From Microcoleus vaginatus HSN003 (GTDB taxonomy: Bacteria > Cyanobacteriota > Cyanobacteriia > Cyanobacteriales > Microcoleaceae): DNA of 64,000 nucleotides. The translations under genes were made by a program, and so were the position numbers. The DNA lies in the NCBI RefSeq assembly GCF_022701255.1, contig NZ_CP031705.1:3472001-3536000 (forward strand). The letters are read 5' to 3'. Positions 42,618 through 52,555 of the stretch are shown here, piece after piece; positions within the stretch are counted from its first letter, which is position 1; every line of letters starts with the position of its first letter. The notes under the pieces are model-generated. The model searched no databases and was not told where the DNA came from. It saw only the letters and a program-made list of their open reading frames with translations.

Positions 42618-44828
42618 TTAATCGTTGCCGATCGCAATTTTAATTATCAACTCAGTTCCCTCTCCCGGACGCGAAACACAGTGCAACTTACCGCCGTGCT
42701 TTTCTACTACTAAATGCTGAGATATTGCTAGACCCAAACCTGTACTCGTGTCCTGACATTTAGTGGTAAACAAAGGGTCAAAGATGCAGCCGAGGACTTC
42801 TTCAGTCATGCCAGGGCCGTTGTCACTAATGGCGATCGCAACTTCGTTTTCCCCTACCACAGAAGTCCGAATCCGAATTTCGGGATTGAATACTTCAGCT
42901 CTCGATTTGGCTGAAGACAACAAAGACTGACTTTGCATTTTACCATACTTTTCAGGATTTCTCCCCCCTTCTTCTAAAGCGTCGATCGCATTTGTCAACA
43001 AGTGCATGAACACTTGGTTTAAGTGTCCCGCATAGCAGTGAACTCGCGGCAAATCTCCGTACTCTTTAACTAGAGAAATCCCCGGTCGTCCCCCTTTAGC
43101 TTGCAGGCGATTTTGCAAGATCAGCAAAGTGCTGTCCAAACCTTCGTGGATATCAGCCGGCTTCATTTGGGCTTCGTCGGTACGCGAGAACAAGCGGAGC
43201 GATCGCACGACATCGCGAATCCTTTCGGAACCGATTTTCATGGAATTTAGCAGTTTTGGCAAGTCTTTTTTGATGAAGTCTAAGTCTAATTCTTCCATCA
43301 AATCTTGAATTTCCCGCACGGGATGGGGATAATATTTTTGGTAAAGGTCGATCGATCGCAGCAGTTCTTGAATGTAGCCAGTGGCGTGGCTGACATTCCC
43401 AGAAATAAAACTAACTGGATTGTTGATTTCGTGCGCTATTCCTGCTACCAACTGCCCCAGAGATGACATCTTTTCTGTTTGAATCAGTTGAGTTTGAGTT
43501 TGCTGCAAAATTAACAGCGTATGCTCTAATTTAGCTGCTTGTTGTCGCAGGCGTTCTTCTGATTCTTGCAAAGCAAAAAGAGACTGTTTGCTTTCTGTAA
43601 TATCCAATCCCACAAATACCGCCGCCCTATTGTGATGGTATTTTTGAGCCACTATTAAATAAGTTTTATTTTCTCCTCTGATGCTCGCTGTTACTTCTTG
43701 AGATGTTTTCTTTTTATGGTTGGCAAAGAAATCGTATACTAAATCGTTAAATTTGGGACTTGTCTCTAAAAAACCTACTTTTTGACCGATAAATAGTTCG
43801 GCCGGCATTTTGTAAGCGCTAGCTAAATGTCGGTTTACTCCCAAGTAGCGCAAATCGGAACTTACCCAAGAAACTAATCCGGGCACGGCGTCCAAAACGG
43901 CTTGAAGTTGCTCTTTTGCCTCTACGAGCGCTGATTCTGCTGTGAGGCGAGCGGAAATGTCGCGGGCGATCGCGCAGCGGTATTCGCAGCCGCCGTATTC
44001 TAAATAATTGACTTTAACTTCGACGGAAAAACTGGCGCCGTCTTTGGTTTTGTAACTGGTTTCAAAAGTGAGGTTGGTTTGCTGCTTCAGTTGAGCCCAG
44101 TGTTCTCGCCAACCCGATGCTGGCAACTGCGAATCGATGTCGCTAACCCTCATGTTTAGCAGTTCCGATTCCGAGTAGCCGAAAAGATGGCAAGCGGCTT
44201 TGTTCGCGTAGCAAATTTGACCGTCTGAGGTACTAAAAAAGATTGTATCAGCCGCATTTTCGAGGGCAATTTGAGTTAGTTGTGGTATTGTTTCTAACTG
44301 CTTGCTTTTGACCTCGGACTGAAATTTATTAGAGCAATTGGTGTGAGCGGGAGCCTCAGCTATCTTAGATGCAAACAAAATCAAACCGCCGATCGCACCT
44401 TCGCTATTTGTCCAAGGCTGAAATACCCATCTTATCGACTCGCTGACAGAGCAGCTTGCGGTTTTTCCTGATACAGATGCGATCGCTCGCCCTGCCACAA
44501 ACTCGCTGTATTCCAAAATTCCAGCCAAACAGGCCTGGGCATTTTGCTCCCAATATTCCGGGAGATTCGGGAACAGTTCCCAATGAGATCGGCCGATCGC
44601 CTCGCCCTCTCCCAAACCGCAATCTGTTTCCCAGCGACGAGAAACCGACAGATAGCGCATTTCACAATCTACCATTGCCACGGCCTCGGCGGAGCGCTCG
44701 ACAAACCGCCGAAATCTGTCTTTACTTTCGGACACGGCTGCCTCTGCGGGTTGTTGGGCGAGCGGGACATTCCCGTCAACGTACCTTCCCAGTCCCTGAC
44801 TTTTTTGCTGAACTGGCTTAGTTTGCAC
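42618..44828 (-). CDS. PAS-domain sensor histidine kinase
   Basis: The 736-residue cytoplasmic kinase has at least three PAS modules. The first is RFVERSAEAVAMVDCEMRYLSVSRRWETD, the second ALENAADTIFFSTSDGQICYANKAACHLFGYSESELL with a PAC segment, and the third LQAVLDAVPGLVSWVSSDLRYLGVNRHLA. A coiled linker follows. The H-box is GIAHEINNPVSF (His466), with the N, G1 and G2 ATP-binding boxes near the C-terminus (HLLTNAIDAL, ISDNGPGM, STGLGLAISQHLVVEKHGG). There is no receiver domain and no membrane segment. The input signal and partner regulator are unknown. Confidence 0.93.
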   Translation of the reverse strand: MQTKPVQQKSQGLGRYVDGNVPLAQQPAEAAVSESKDRFRRFVERSAEAVAMVDCEMRYLSVSRRWETDCGLGEGEAIGRSHWELFPNLPEYWEQNAQACLAGILEYSEFVAGRAIASVSGKTASCSVSESIRWVFQPWTNSEGAIGGLILFASKIAEAPAHTNCSNKFQSEVKSKQLETIPQLTQIALENAADTIFFSTSDGQICYANKAACHLFGYSESELLNMRVSDIDSQLPASGWREHWAQLKQQTNLTFETSYKTKDGASFSVEVKVNYLEYGGCEYRCAIARDISARLTAESALVEAKEQLQAVLDAVPGLVSWVSSDLRYLGVNRHLASAYKMPAELFIGQKVGFLETSPKFNDLVYDFFANHKKKTSQEVTASIRGENKTYLIVAQKYHHNRAAVFVGLDITESKQSLFALQESEERLRQQAAKLEHTLLILQQTQTQLIQTEKMSSLGQLVAGIAHEINNPVSFISGNVSHATGYIQELLRSIDLYQKYYPHPVREIQDLMEELDLDFIKKDLPKLLNSMKIGSERIRDVVRSLRLFSRTDEAQMKPADIHEGLDSTLLILQNRLQAKGGRPGISLVKEYGDLPRVHCYAGHLNQVFMHLLTNAIDALEEGGRNPEKYGKMQSQSLLSSAKSRAEVFNPEIRIRTSVVGENEVAIAISDNGPGMTEEVLGCIFDPLFTTKCQDTSTGLGLAISQHLVVEKHGGKLHCVSRPGEGTELIIKIAIGND

Positions 44829-45158
44829 GGTTTGGGATTTCCTCCATAGCTGTCAAGTTTGAAAAACTCTATTTGAGACGAAAAATGCTGTTTTCCCCTG
44901 ATGTGCTCTCTCGGACGATCTCCTTAGAGGGTATCACCCATCATTGATATCATTTTTGATGGCGATATGTCTATAGGCCTTTGTATCATATTAAGACCAA
45001 AGCTAGTGTCCGCTTGCTGTTTGACGATTCGCCATAGAGCGCGCGCGCGCGCCGAATAATAATAGTCGCAGGGGACTGGAGTGCTCTGTTTTGTCCCCCG
45101 ACTATGAGATCGTGTAGCAAGTGCGATCGCCAGATAGCTTTAGAATGCAAGAGAGCGC
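44829..45158. other. Intergenic region with a (GC)7 tract
   Basis: No gene is evident. GCGCGCGCGCGCGC at 45039-45052 is an alternating purine-pyrimidine run that could adopt Z-DNA. It lies between the promoter side of the sensor kinase and the 3' end of the AAA ATPase gene. Confidence 0.5.
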
Positions 45159-46367
45159 TCAAACAAATTTGTGCGTAAATTCACTGGTAAAATCCACTCT
45201 CCCTTTCCGCAACATTGCTGGATCTAATCTTTCAGTGGTGTTGCAAGTCATCAAAACTACGAGTTTTTGCTGAAATTGAATGCCGTGTTCGTCAATGACG
45301 CTTTGATACAAAGTTCCATCCAGCAAACTCAAAATATGTTCAGTTTTGTTAGTGCGTTGGGCCTCTGCAGTCGATCGATCTTGAGCCAAGTTATCAGCCT
45401 CATTGATAATAATACAAATCCGCTCTAAATAACTCGGTGGCACAAAATTTTCCACAGCATCGTGGTCTAAGATAAAAATTACATAACCCAGCGGCACTAA
45501 AATTTCCTTTGCTACCGCTTGCGTCCAAGCAGTTTTGCCCGTACCCGGTTCGCCACTAACCAAAACAGCCAACTGATTTTTATCCAAAATTGCCTGCTGA
45601 ACTGTATCGGTAAAACTTTGAACCTCCGCAGAAAACGTGCGAATTGGGAACTGGCTGTGAACCTGTCCGACGCGGCTTTTGTACCCCCCCAGAATCACCG
45701 CTAAATTATAAGTTGCCTTGCTAACGAGCGGCGCAATATCTTGGCAAATCAGAGTGTAGCAGCGTCTTCCCCTGTCGTAGCTGTCAATTTGCAGCCAGCA
45801 GCCGAATCGAGCCCAAGAAGCATAAACAGTACCCAAAACTTCTAAGCGTTCCCAGCTAACAAACCGCTCCGGAGGATAAGAAAAATGTCGCTCCATAAAA
45901 GACTGGGTAATTGCATCCGGTTTCCCTAGCAAAGCCAGAACTTTGAAAACAGTAATCTCTTGGAGTTTATTGAGAACGTAGTCGATGGGAATGCTAGCGC
46001 GGCTGACCAATTGCACCACAGGCGTTTCGGTAACTAAAACGTCTTTGTAGCGGTAATCCGGGTAAACTGGCTGCGGAGTAATGTAATCCCAAAAATCATC
46101 AATTTCGTAGCGAGTATTTTCCGAAAATACATTTAACATATTTGCCCACCAAGTATATTGGTGTCGTCCCATTGCGTCGGCAATGTCGCTAGCTGCACCT
46201 AAAGTTTTTTGAGCTAGTTCTAAGGGATCGCTAGAGGCTAAATGTAGCACGTGTTCCCAATCAAATTGACGGTAAAAAGGTCGCCAACCAGAGCCTAGCA
46301 GACCTCTATTTGGAGAATTGTTTTGATGAAAATTGTTTTCGCGATCACCCATATCTTCCGCACTCAT
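45159..46367 (-). CDS. AAA-family ATPase, cyanobacterial
   Basis: The 402-residue protein has an unrecognised N-terminal half (WRPFYRQFDWEHVLHLASSDPLELAQKTLG, SMERHFSYPPERFVSWERLEVLGTVYASWARFG). A C-terminal AAA module follows: Walker A SGEPGTGKT (about 271-279), a Walker-B-like IIINEADNLAQD, sensor 1 LVVLMTCNTTERLDPAMLRKGRVD and a C-terminal arginine. It may remodel or load a partner protein. The target is unknown. kptA is upstream on the same strand. Confidence 0.8.
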   Translation of the reverse strand: MSAEDMGDRENNFHQNNSPNRGLLGSGWRPFYRQFDWEHVLHLASSDPLELAQKTLGAASDIADAMGRHQYTWWANMLNVFSENTRYEIDDFWDYITPQPVYPDYRYKDVLVTETPVVQLVSRASIPIDYVLNKLQEITVFKVLALLGKPDAITQSFMERHFSYPPERFVSWERLEVLGTVYASWARFGCWLQIDSYDRGRRCYTLICQDIAPLVSKATYNLAVILGGYKSRVGQVHSQFPIRTFSAEVQSFTDTVQQAILDKNQLAVLVSGEPGTGKTAWTQAVAKEILVPLGYVIFILDHDAVENFVPPSYLERICIIINEADNLAQDRSTAEAQRTNKTEHILSLLDGTLYQSVIDEHGIQFQQKLVVLMTCNTTERLDPAMLRKGRVDFTSEFTHKFV

Positions 46368-46438
46368 TTTGCAAAACTCCTACTTCCTATTATTTTACAG
46401 TTTTTGTGCTACACATTCTACAAAAAAACTGAAAATTA

Positions 46439-46984
46439 TCAACTTATTTTGAGATAAGCGGGCGGCACAAAATCTACTAACCAAACTTTGTTTGCCGAGC
46501 AGTAAAATGTATGACCATCACGTTGCATGGCTGCGGCATCTACAGTAAAGACCGCCGGGATGCCATGTCTTGCACCTACTTGGCGCGCCGTCTGTATATT
46601 CACCGACAAATGAACATGATGCCGCGACATTTTCCTAATTCCTTGACTGAGAATAGACTCCACAGCAGTGCTACCTGTTCCATGATATAAAATATCTGGG
46701 GGAACAGCCGGTTCTAACTGCAAGTCAACCTCTACGCTGTGTCCTTGGTTAGCACGAATTAGAGTGCCTGTGGAGTCAAATGAAAAGCGCTGCTTGTCAT
46801 TTTGCGCGACTACTTCCTTGAGTTCTGCAAGCTGAAGTGGAAAGTTATTTTTTTGGCACGCATCGAGTAATTTGCTAACAGGAACCCAGCCACCTGGAGC
46901 TAGTTCAATGCCGAGGCGCGAGGGCGCGTGACGCAGGTGTTTGCTGAGATATCGGCTGATTTTTACTAATCGAGAATCGTTCAT
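46439..46984 (-). CDS. kptA: RNA 2'-phosphotransferase (KptA/Tpt1 family)
   Basis: KptA transfers a 2'-phosphate from RNA to NAD. The 181 residues fit the family: VKISRYLSKHLRHAPSRLGIELAPGGWVPVSKLLDAC (N-terminal winged part), KQRFSFD, then LYHGTGSTAVESILSQGI (NAD-binding), RHHVHLSVNIQTARQVGARHG and the C-terminal NKVWLVDFVPPAYL. Conserved catalytic-type residues (Arg in KHLRH, His in LYHGT, RHHVHLS) are present. Bacteria lack the tRNA-splicing pathway that uses Tpt1 in yeast, so the physiological role is unclear. Confidence 0.93.
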   Translation of the reverse strand: MNDSRLVKISRYLSKHLRHAPSRLGIELAPGGWVPVSKLLDACQKNNFPLQLAELKEVVAQNDKQRFSFDSTGTLIRANQGHSVEVDLQLEPAVPPDILYHGTGSTAVESILSQGIRKMSRHHVHLSVNIQTARQVGARHGIPAVFTVDAAAMQRDGHTFYCSANKVWLVDFVPPAYLKIS

Positions 46985-47307
46985 CGTTTTACTTTATTTA
47001 TTGAGCTTTTAAATCACCTTTTACAAAATGTCATTAGCGGGTTATATCGTTGATGGGAGGCGGGTTTGTGGAATCTGTTTGCACTGCCAGAGGGCGCTTG
47101 AGTGAACCCGCTTCTACAGGTTTTGGGAAAATGATTCCCGGACATAAAAAAATTGTCTTGCGCGCGAATTAGATCGGTAAGGTGCGCCCTTAAGTACCTA
47201 CAGAATTAGGTTCTGCGCCCGCGAATAAAAAAGTGTTCGCCGTGCCAGTTTTTCGGAGCTTTATCTTTTGATAATTATCAAATACTTGGCCTCCTGCCGA
47301 ATCCCTT
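46985..47307. other. Intergenic region, nothing distinctive
   Basis: The sequence has G-rich stretches (GGCGGGTTTGTGG) resembling the end of the 15.7-kb spacer. The minus-strand frame 47190-47459 overlaps the methyltransferase gene in another frame and is not supported. Confidence 0.4.
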
Positions 47308-47991
47308 CTACCTTGGGATAACTCCGCCAAAGATTGCAAAATTGAGATAGCGCCAGTGACATCCAGCCTCTGCAAAACCCGCTTCTGCAAGCCACTTTGT
47401 CTGCTCTTCCACAGAGGAAGGAATATCTTCTTCTCGATATTTTTGAAACCAGGCTGCATCGTCTTCTCCGTTAGCTTTCATGTACTGCCGCCACAATTCT
47501 TCGTATTGCTCAGTCAGCCGGGGAGTAGCACCTGTCACAATATCTCGAATTAGCAATATTCCCCCTGGATTCATCGAGTGGAAAAGTTTGTGAAATAGCT
47601 GTTGTTTGCCTGCGCTGTCGAGGTGGTGAATTGCTAAGCCTGAAACTACCAAATCGTAACCGCTGCCGAAATCATCTTCGGCAAAGTTTCCTTGCTGCAA
47701 GGTCAGCCGTTCTCGGAAAGCGAACAAGTTTGTTTCGCAAATTTTCAGCATATTTTCCGCCATGTCAAAGGCTAGGACATTTGCTTGAGGAAATGCGGAC
47801 AAAATCGTTGCCGACAGTATGCCTGTCCCCGCCCCTAAATCCAGAACTTTTATGTTAGCATTAGTTTGAAAAGGGATTAACTGCAATATTAAATCGTGTT
47901 GTTCGCGATAGCGCGGAATGAGGCGAGGAATTAAGCCGTCATAATCAAATGCTCTTTGTTCAAATTGCTCGCGTATAGTGTCTAAATTCAC
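47308..47991 (-). CDS. Class I SAM-dependent methyltransferase
   Basis: The 227-residue protein has the Rossmann signature VLDLGAGTGILS (motif I, 49-60), AFDMAENML (motif II), FGSGYDLVVSGLAIHHL (motif IV/post) and GGILLIRDIV. IPRYREQHDLILQLIP in the N-terminus and EELWRQYMKANGEDDAAWFQKYREEDIPSSVEEQTKWLAEAGF in the C-terminal half resemble small-molecule methyltransferases of the UbiE/tellurite-resistance-like group. The substrate cannot be assigned. Confidence 0.85.
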   Translation of the reverse strand: MNLDTIREQFEQRAFDYDGLIPRLIPRYREQHDLILQLIPFQTNANIKVLDLGAGTGILSATILSAFPQANVLAFDMAENMLKICETNLFAFRERLTLQQGNFAEDDFGSGYDLVVSGLAIHHLDSAGKQQLFHKLFHSMNPGGILLIRDIVTGATPRLTEQYEELWRQYMKANGEDDAAWFQKYREEDIPSSVEEQTKWLAEAGFAEAGCHWRYLNFAIFGGVIPR

Positions 47992-48522
47992 AGACTACTT
48001 TCCTGAAGTTGTTAATAGTTGAGTGCGCCAATGCAGTTCGGCTGTTCTATCGTTTGAGTTTATATTACATCTTATAATACAAAAAAGGTACAGACCTGTC
48101 AAGATGTATAAGAAAATAATTTAAAAGAAGTTACGGACGATCGCCAGATACGGACTTCGTGCACCCAAACCCTCCCCTGATTTGGGAACTGTCTAGCCCT
48201 GCACATATTGTCTTTCAGTGCAGATGAGACAGAATGCCACAGACCCGAAAGCCAGCCTAAGAGGAGACTTTGTACCAGCTACCAGGAGTCATTGTGAGAA
48301 AAAAGTTGACCGTTATGATACCCGTTTAAAACAAGAATGCAACTCTAGGTGCGTGCTCCCCACCCTAAATTTATCAGTAATTCCACATAGAAAAATATAA
48401 AATATAAAATATAAAAGGGAATTAGCAAGCAGCCGATGATGGGCTAGATAGGAAAAAAATCAGTCCTCAGATTGACAAAATTTAGCCCCCTATAAACAAA
48501 AATTGAGGTTACTCCCGAGTGG
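47992..48522. other. Intergenic region upstream of the hybrid kinase
   Basis: No coding or RNA feature is supported. There are direct repeats of AAAATATAAAATATAAAAG near 48393-48416, and an AT-rich stretch at 48440-48510 probably holds the promoter of the downstream kinase gene. Confidence 0.4.
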
Positions 48523-51378
48523 ATGTGGTGTCTGCTAATTTTTCCGGAAGATAAAGAGATGCAAAATATTGCACCCGCAGGCGCGGGAAAGAAAATAGTG
48601 ATAATGAATCAGGATGCGAGTAGATTAGGTGTCAGCCGTCAGGGGAAGATAGAAGCAATGGAAATCCAACAACGGAGTAAGGATAAGCCCGATCGCCAGC
48701 AACAAAACGCGCCCGATCGCTCAGGTCAAATTTCTACGACAAAAGAACTAGATTCGTCGCTACAAGAATGTTTAGATTTTAAAATAGCGATCGACCGATG
48801 GGCACTGGCCGTGAGGACTGACGCGCGAGGAATTATCAACTATGTCAGCGAACGAGTTTGCAGCATCTCCAACTATTCCCAGGTCGAACTAATTGGCAGC
48901 CACTTTGGCATCCTCCATTCGGAATATAAATCTTCGGAATTAATCAAAAATCTGCTATCAACTGTTGCCAAAGGTGATGTTTGGCAAGGAGACATTAAGA
49001 ATAAAGCCAAGAATGGAAGTGATTATTGGGTGTACTCAACAGTAGTTCCGCTGTTGGACTGCAAGGGAAAACCCTGTCAGTATTTGGCGATCGGATTCGA
49101 CATCACCGATCGCAAAGCTGTTGAAGCCGCCCAAATCGAAGCCAACCGGGCAAAAGACGAATTTCTGGCGATCGCCTCCCACGAACTGCGATCGCCCCTG
49201 AGCGCGATTTTGGGATGGGCGCAGCTAGCTCGATCGCGCAATTTCAACGAAGCCACCAGCCGCCGCGCTTTGGAAATCATCGAGCGCAACGCCAAATTAC
49301 AAAACCGACAAATAGACAATCTCCTCGACCTCTCGCGGCTGCTGCGGGGGAAAGTGTGCCTGAACCTCAGCCGAGTTCACCTCCCGTCGATCGTAGAATC
49401 TGCGATCGATACCCTCCGTCCCGAGGCCGAGGCTAAAAACATCCGCGTAGAAAAACATTTCGACCCCGCCGTAGACTACATTTTGGCAGATGCAGAACGC
49501 TTGCAGCAAGTAGTCTGGAACCTCCTTGCCAACGCCATCAAATTCACCCCAGAATCGACACCAAACCCAGTTCAAGTGAGGATCGAGCCTAGTCCATCCG
49601 GCGTCTTGATTCGGGTCAGCGACAGCGGTTGCGGTATCGACCCCAAATTTCAGCCACACCTCTTTGACTACTTCCGCCCCGCAGACAGCTTCCAGAGCAA
49701 GGAACAGCACCGGCTGGGGCTGGGGCTCTCAATTGTGCAGCAGTTGGTGGAACTTCACGGGGGAAGTGTTTGGGCTTCGAGTCCCGGTATCGGTCAGGGG
49801 GCGACCTTTGGGGTGCTGCTACCGATTGCCAACAAAAATGCACCCGATGATCGCACTTCTGCGATCGCCCAAAGTGAAAGCAGACCCGGATCGGTTTCCA
49901 AACCCCTAGCGGGAAAGCAAGTCCTGGTGGTGGAAAGCAGCGCCGAGATCCGGAAATTTCTCAAAACAGGCCTCGAAGCATTTGGAGCCAAGGTAACAGC
50001 GGTGGGTAGCGCCTGCGAAGCGATGGCCGAGTTGCAAAAGTCGCGGCCCGACGTGTTGGTGAGCGATATGACGGTATCGGGAGCCGACGGCTGCGATTTG
50101 ATCCGCCGCATCAGAGCAATGGAAATGTCCGAGCACAGGGAACTTCTGCCGGCCGTGGCGCTGACGGAAGGCATCGAGGAAGAAGATTCGGCATCGGCGC
50201 TGGAGGCGGGGTTTCAGAGGCATTTGTCGAAGCCGGTGGAAGCAAATCAGTTGGTGAGCGCGATCGCCCAATTGGCTGGACTGACTGGATTCGGCGCCGG
50301 AGAGTGGGGTTCGGGAAATGTCGGCGCCAGCGGATCCCAGACCCCGCTGCGGGAACCTAACAGTTCTGACGACAAAAATAATGGGGAACTATTAACAACT
50401 GACACCAGAGAATTACCGCTGTTGCTGGTAGTAGAAGACAACAATTTTTTGGTGGCTTACCTCCAAACTTTATTAACTACGTACTATCGAGTCGCCGTGG
50501 CAAGTGACGGAGTTGAAGGTTTAGAAAAAGCCAAAAGTTTGCAGCCAAATTTGATTGTGAGCGACCAAATCATGCCCAGACAAAACGGGCTGGATTTGCT
50601 TAAGGAGATTCGGAACACGCCAGAATTGAAATCGACTCCGGTAATCTTTTTGACAGCGCGATCGGGGATGGAAGCTCGGATCGAAAGTTTGGATGCGGGT
50701 GCTGATGATTATATTTCCAAGCCTTTTGACGAGAGGGAATTGCTGGCGAGGGTGAGAAATTTGTTGCGATCGCACTCAGCCGAACAGCAGTTGGCGGAGC
50801 TCAACCGTCAGTTGCAGCAGCAGAAAAAGCAGTTAGAAACGGTGAATCGAGCCTTGCACTATTTGGCAACTTACGACAGTTTGACTGAGGTAAGAAACCG
50901 TCACTCTTTTAATGAATACCTCGATACGGAATGGCGGCGTTTGGCGAGGGAAGAAGCACCGCTGTCTTTAATTATGTGCGACATTGATTATTTCAAACTT
51001 TACAACGACACTTACGGTCATCAAGCGGGAGATGAATGTTTGCGGCAAGTGGCGGGGGTTATCCAGCATTCGGTAAAGCGACCAGCAGATTTAGTAGCGC
51101 GTTACGGTGGAGAAGAATTTGTAGTAGTTTTGCCGAATACGGATATTGAAGGTGCGAGTTGCGTAGCTGAAATGATCGCACAACAGGTGCGGGGTTTGCA
51201 AATAGCTCACGCTAAGTCTGCTGTCAGCGAATACGTCACGCTGAGTTTGGGTGTAGCTTGCTGCATTCCGGGGGTGAGGTCGCAGCCGGGCGAGCTAATT
51301 GCGATCGCCGATGAGTCGCTTTATCGGGCAAAAGAAGCAGGGCGCGATCGAGTTTCGGTTGCCGCATTTGAAGGATAA
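48523..51378 (+). CDS. Hybrid histidine kinase with two receiver domains and GGDEF output
   Basis: Domain order in 951 residues: a PAS domain (about 90-190, LAVRTDARGIINYVSERVCSISNYS and YLAIGFDITDRK) and a HisKA with phospho-histidine in ASHELRSPLSAILGW (His220). HATPase_c follows (WNLLANAIKFTP, SDSGCGIDP, GLGLSIVQQLVELHGG). The first receiver has the acceptor in DVLVSDM (Asp515), but its acidic pair reads VVESS. The second is canonical, VVEDNN with Asp681 in LIVSDQIMP and a SKP lysine. A diguanylate cyclase follows with GGEEF at 862-866. It therefore couples phosphorelay to c-di-GMP synthesis. The exact start is uncertain; ATGs at 48559 and 48604 are alternatives. Confidence 0.93.
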   Translation: MWCLLIFPEDKEMQNIAPAGAGKKIVIMNQDASRLGVSRQGKIEAMEIQQRSKDKPDRQQQNAPDRSGQISTTKELDSSLQECLDFKIAIDRWALAVRTDARGIINYVSERVCSISNYSQVELIGSHFGILHSEYKSSELIKNLLSTVAKGDVWQGDIKNKAKNGSDYWVYSTVVPLLDCKGKPCQYLAIGFDITDRKAVEAAQIEANRAKDEFLAIASHELRSPLSAILGWAQLARSRNFNEATSRRALEIIERNAKLQNRQIDNLLDLSRLLRGKVCLNLSRVHLPSIVESAIDTLRPEAEAKNIRVEKHFDPAVDYILADAERLQQVVWNLLANAIKFTPESTPNPVQVRIEPSPSGVLIRVSDSGCGIDPKFQPHLFDYFRPADSFQSKEQHRLGLGLSIVQQLVELHGGSVWASSPGIGQGATFGVLLPIANKNAPDDRTSAIAQSESRPGSVSKPLAGKQVLVVESSAEIRKFLKTGLEAFGAKVTAVGSACEAMAELQKSRPDVLVSDMTVSGADGCDLIRRIRAMEMSEHRELLPAVALTEGIEEEDSASALEAGFQRHLSKPVEANQLVSAIAQLAGLTGFGAGEWGSGNVGASGSQTPLREPNSSDDKNNGELLTTDTRELPLLLVVEDNNFLVAYLQTLLTTYYRVAVASDGVEGLEKAKSLQPNLIVSDQIMPRQNGLDLLKEIRNTPELKSTPVIFLTARSGMEARIESLDAGADDYISKPFDERELLARVRNLLRSHSAEQQLAELNRQLQQQKKQLETVNRALHYLATYDSLTEVRNRHSFNEYLDTEWRRLAREEAPLSLIMCDIDYFKLYNDTYGHQAGDECLRQVAGVIQHSVKRPADLVARYGGEEFVVVLPNTDIEGASCVAEMIAQQVRGLQIAHAKSAVSEYVTLSLGVACCIPGVRSQPGELIAIADESLYRAKEAGRDRVSVAAFEG

Positions 51379-51524
51379 TTTAATAGTTAAATCAACTTCT
51401 ATGGTGCGCCTGACATCGCTCGTTTCGATTTAAACAAGTTTTTTGGATCGGACGCACCATACAAATGTGCTTGCCAACTTGTGCGAATTCAAATGGCTAT
51501 AAAATAGTTAAAGGAGGTCGTACC

Positions 51525-52106
51525 ATGACAGCAACCTTAGACAAACCAAAAGACCAGCGCCTAATTCACTCCGGGATTGATTGGCAACAATTCAAGCTAA
51601 TCGAGCAGGGGTTTTCTGACTCCCCCGGCATCCGACTTTTTTATTTCAAAGGTGAGGTAGAAATCTTGGCAGTTTCGGAAGAACATGAAGTCTTCAGCGG
51701 TGTCATCGCCCTGTTGCTGGGTACGTATTTGGTAGAAAAAGAAATCGATTTTACTCCCACAGGAAGCTTTACCCAGGAAAAAGAAGGAAAAGCCTCCGCA
51801 CAAGCAGACCAATCTTACTTAATTGGCAAAGCATCGGGAGGCATTGCAGACCTCTCGATCGAAGTTGTATTTACTAGCGGCAACGAAAGCAAGTTGAATC
51901 GTTACCAAGCCTTGGGAGTCCCCGAAGTTTGGTTTTGGGAGGATGGAGTATTTGGTCTGTATCATTTGCGATCGTACGGATATGAAAAAATTGACCAAAG
52001 CGAAGTTCTGCCCGGTTTAGACATCAACCTGCTGTCTCGCTGCTTGCTGATGGCTTCTAGGGTTGAAGCAGTTAAGGAGTTTCGGCGCGGGATTTCGGCG
52101 GTTTAG
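51525..52106 (+). CDS. Uma2 family (DUF820) putative endonuclease
   Basis: The ATG at 51525 with AAAGGAGGTCGTACC before it gives 193 residues. The DUF820/Uma2 fold is a PD-(D/E)XK-like nuclease expanded in cyanobacteria. Landmarks here are RLFYFKGEVEILAVSEEHE, the VADLSIEVV-like stretch IADLSIEVVFTSG (acidic site) and KLNRYQALGVPEVWFWEDGVFGLYHL. The cellular target is unknown. A longer frame from 51465 lacks a ribosome site. It lies at the left edge of the accessory island. Confidence 0.85.
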   Translation: MTATLDKPKDQRLIHSGIDWQQFKLIEQGFSDSPGIRLFYFKGEVEILAVSEEHEVFSGVIALLLGTYLVEKEIDFTPTGSFTQEKEGKASAQADQSYLIGKASGGIADLSIEVVFTSGNESKLNRYQALGVPEVWFWEDGVFGLYHLRSYGYEKIDQSEVLPGLDINLLSRCLLMASRVEAVKEFRRGISAV

Positions 52107-52165
52107 AGAAAACGTGGTTTGGGCGATCGCTCCCGCATTTATAAATATATTGTTAGGATGCAAGA

Positions 52166-52348
52166 CTAACCTTTATATTCTTTCATTTGCTGGCGAATGG
52201 CTGCTTCAATCTTAGTATCGAAATCCGAATCTCCCACTTTCGTTATGATTAAATTCGAGCGCTTTTTCCGCCTGTCTAAGTAGGCTTGCAGTGCTGCTTT
52301 ATCCGCTCAATTTTTAATAAAATAACGCTTCACTTCTCCATCTGACAT
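52166..52348 (-). pseudogene. DUF6887-like small protein with internal stop
   Basis: From ATG 52348 the frame reads MSDGEVKRYFIKN, a TGA at 52307-52309, then ADKAALQAYLDRRKKRSNLIITKVGDSDFDTKIEAAIRQQMKEYKG and TAG at 52166. The pattern (MSD-E-KRYFL-NR-DKAAL-AYLDR) matches the small cyanobacterial family I recall as DUF6887, in which the stop position should be an arginine-like codon. It follows the DUF6888-like gene on the same strand. The family name is from memory. Confidence 0.6.
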
Positions 52349-52371
52349 TGCAGTATAATCTACTTTGCTGA

Positions 52372-52548
52372 TTAAAATACATCCCCATTTCGAGCAATTT
52401 CAATCTCAATTTCCTCGTCATATCTAGCCAATACGAACAAGTTTTTGCTTCTCTTGTCAACACAGACCAGGTGAATAGGTTGCAATGCCAAATAGGTCAA
52501 GTAATAACTGATTCGATACAAACCCTCTAGCTGCGCGTAGGTAGGCAT
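52372..52548 (-). CDS. DUF6888-like small protein
   Basis: A 58-residue frame begins MPTYAQLEGLYRISYYLTYLALQPIHLVCVDKRSKNLFVLARYDEEIEIEIARNGDVF and ends at TAA. It fits the small family I recall as DUF6888 (LFQPI-L--LD-R--NIFILAGDEIEIEI), normally encoded next to DUF6887, as here. The gene is intact. Its start codon lies only 8 bases from the end of the IS630 copy at 52556, so its native promoter, and possibly its ribosome site, has been displaced. Confidence 0.6.
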   Translation of the reverse strand: MPTYAQLEGLYRISYYLTYLALQPIHLVCVDKRSKNLFVLARYDEEIEIEIARNGDVF

Positions 52549-52555
52549 TCAAACC

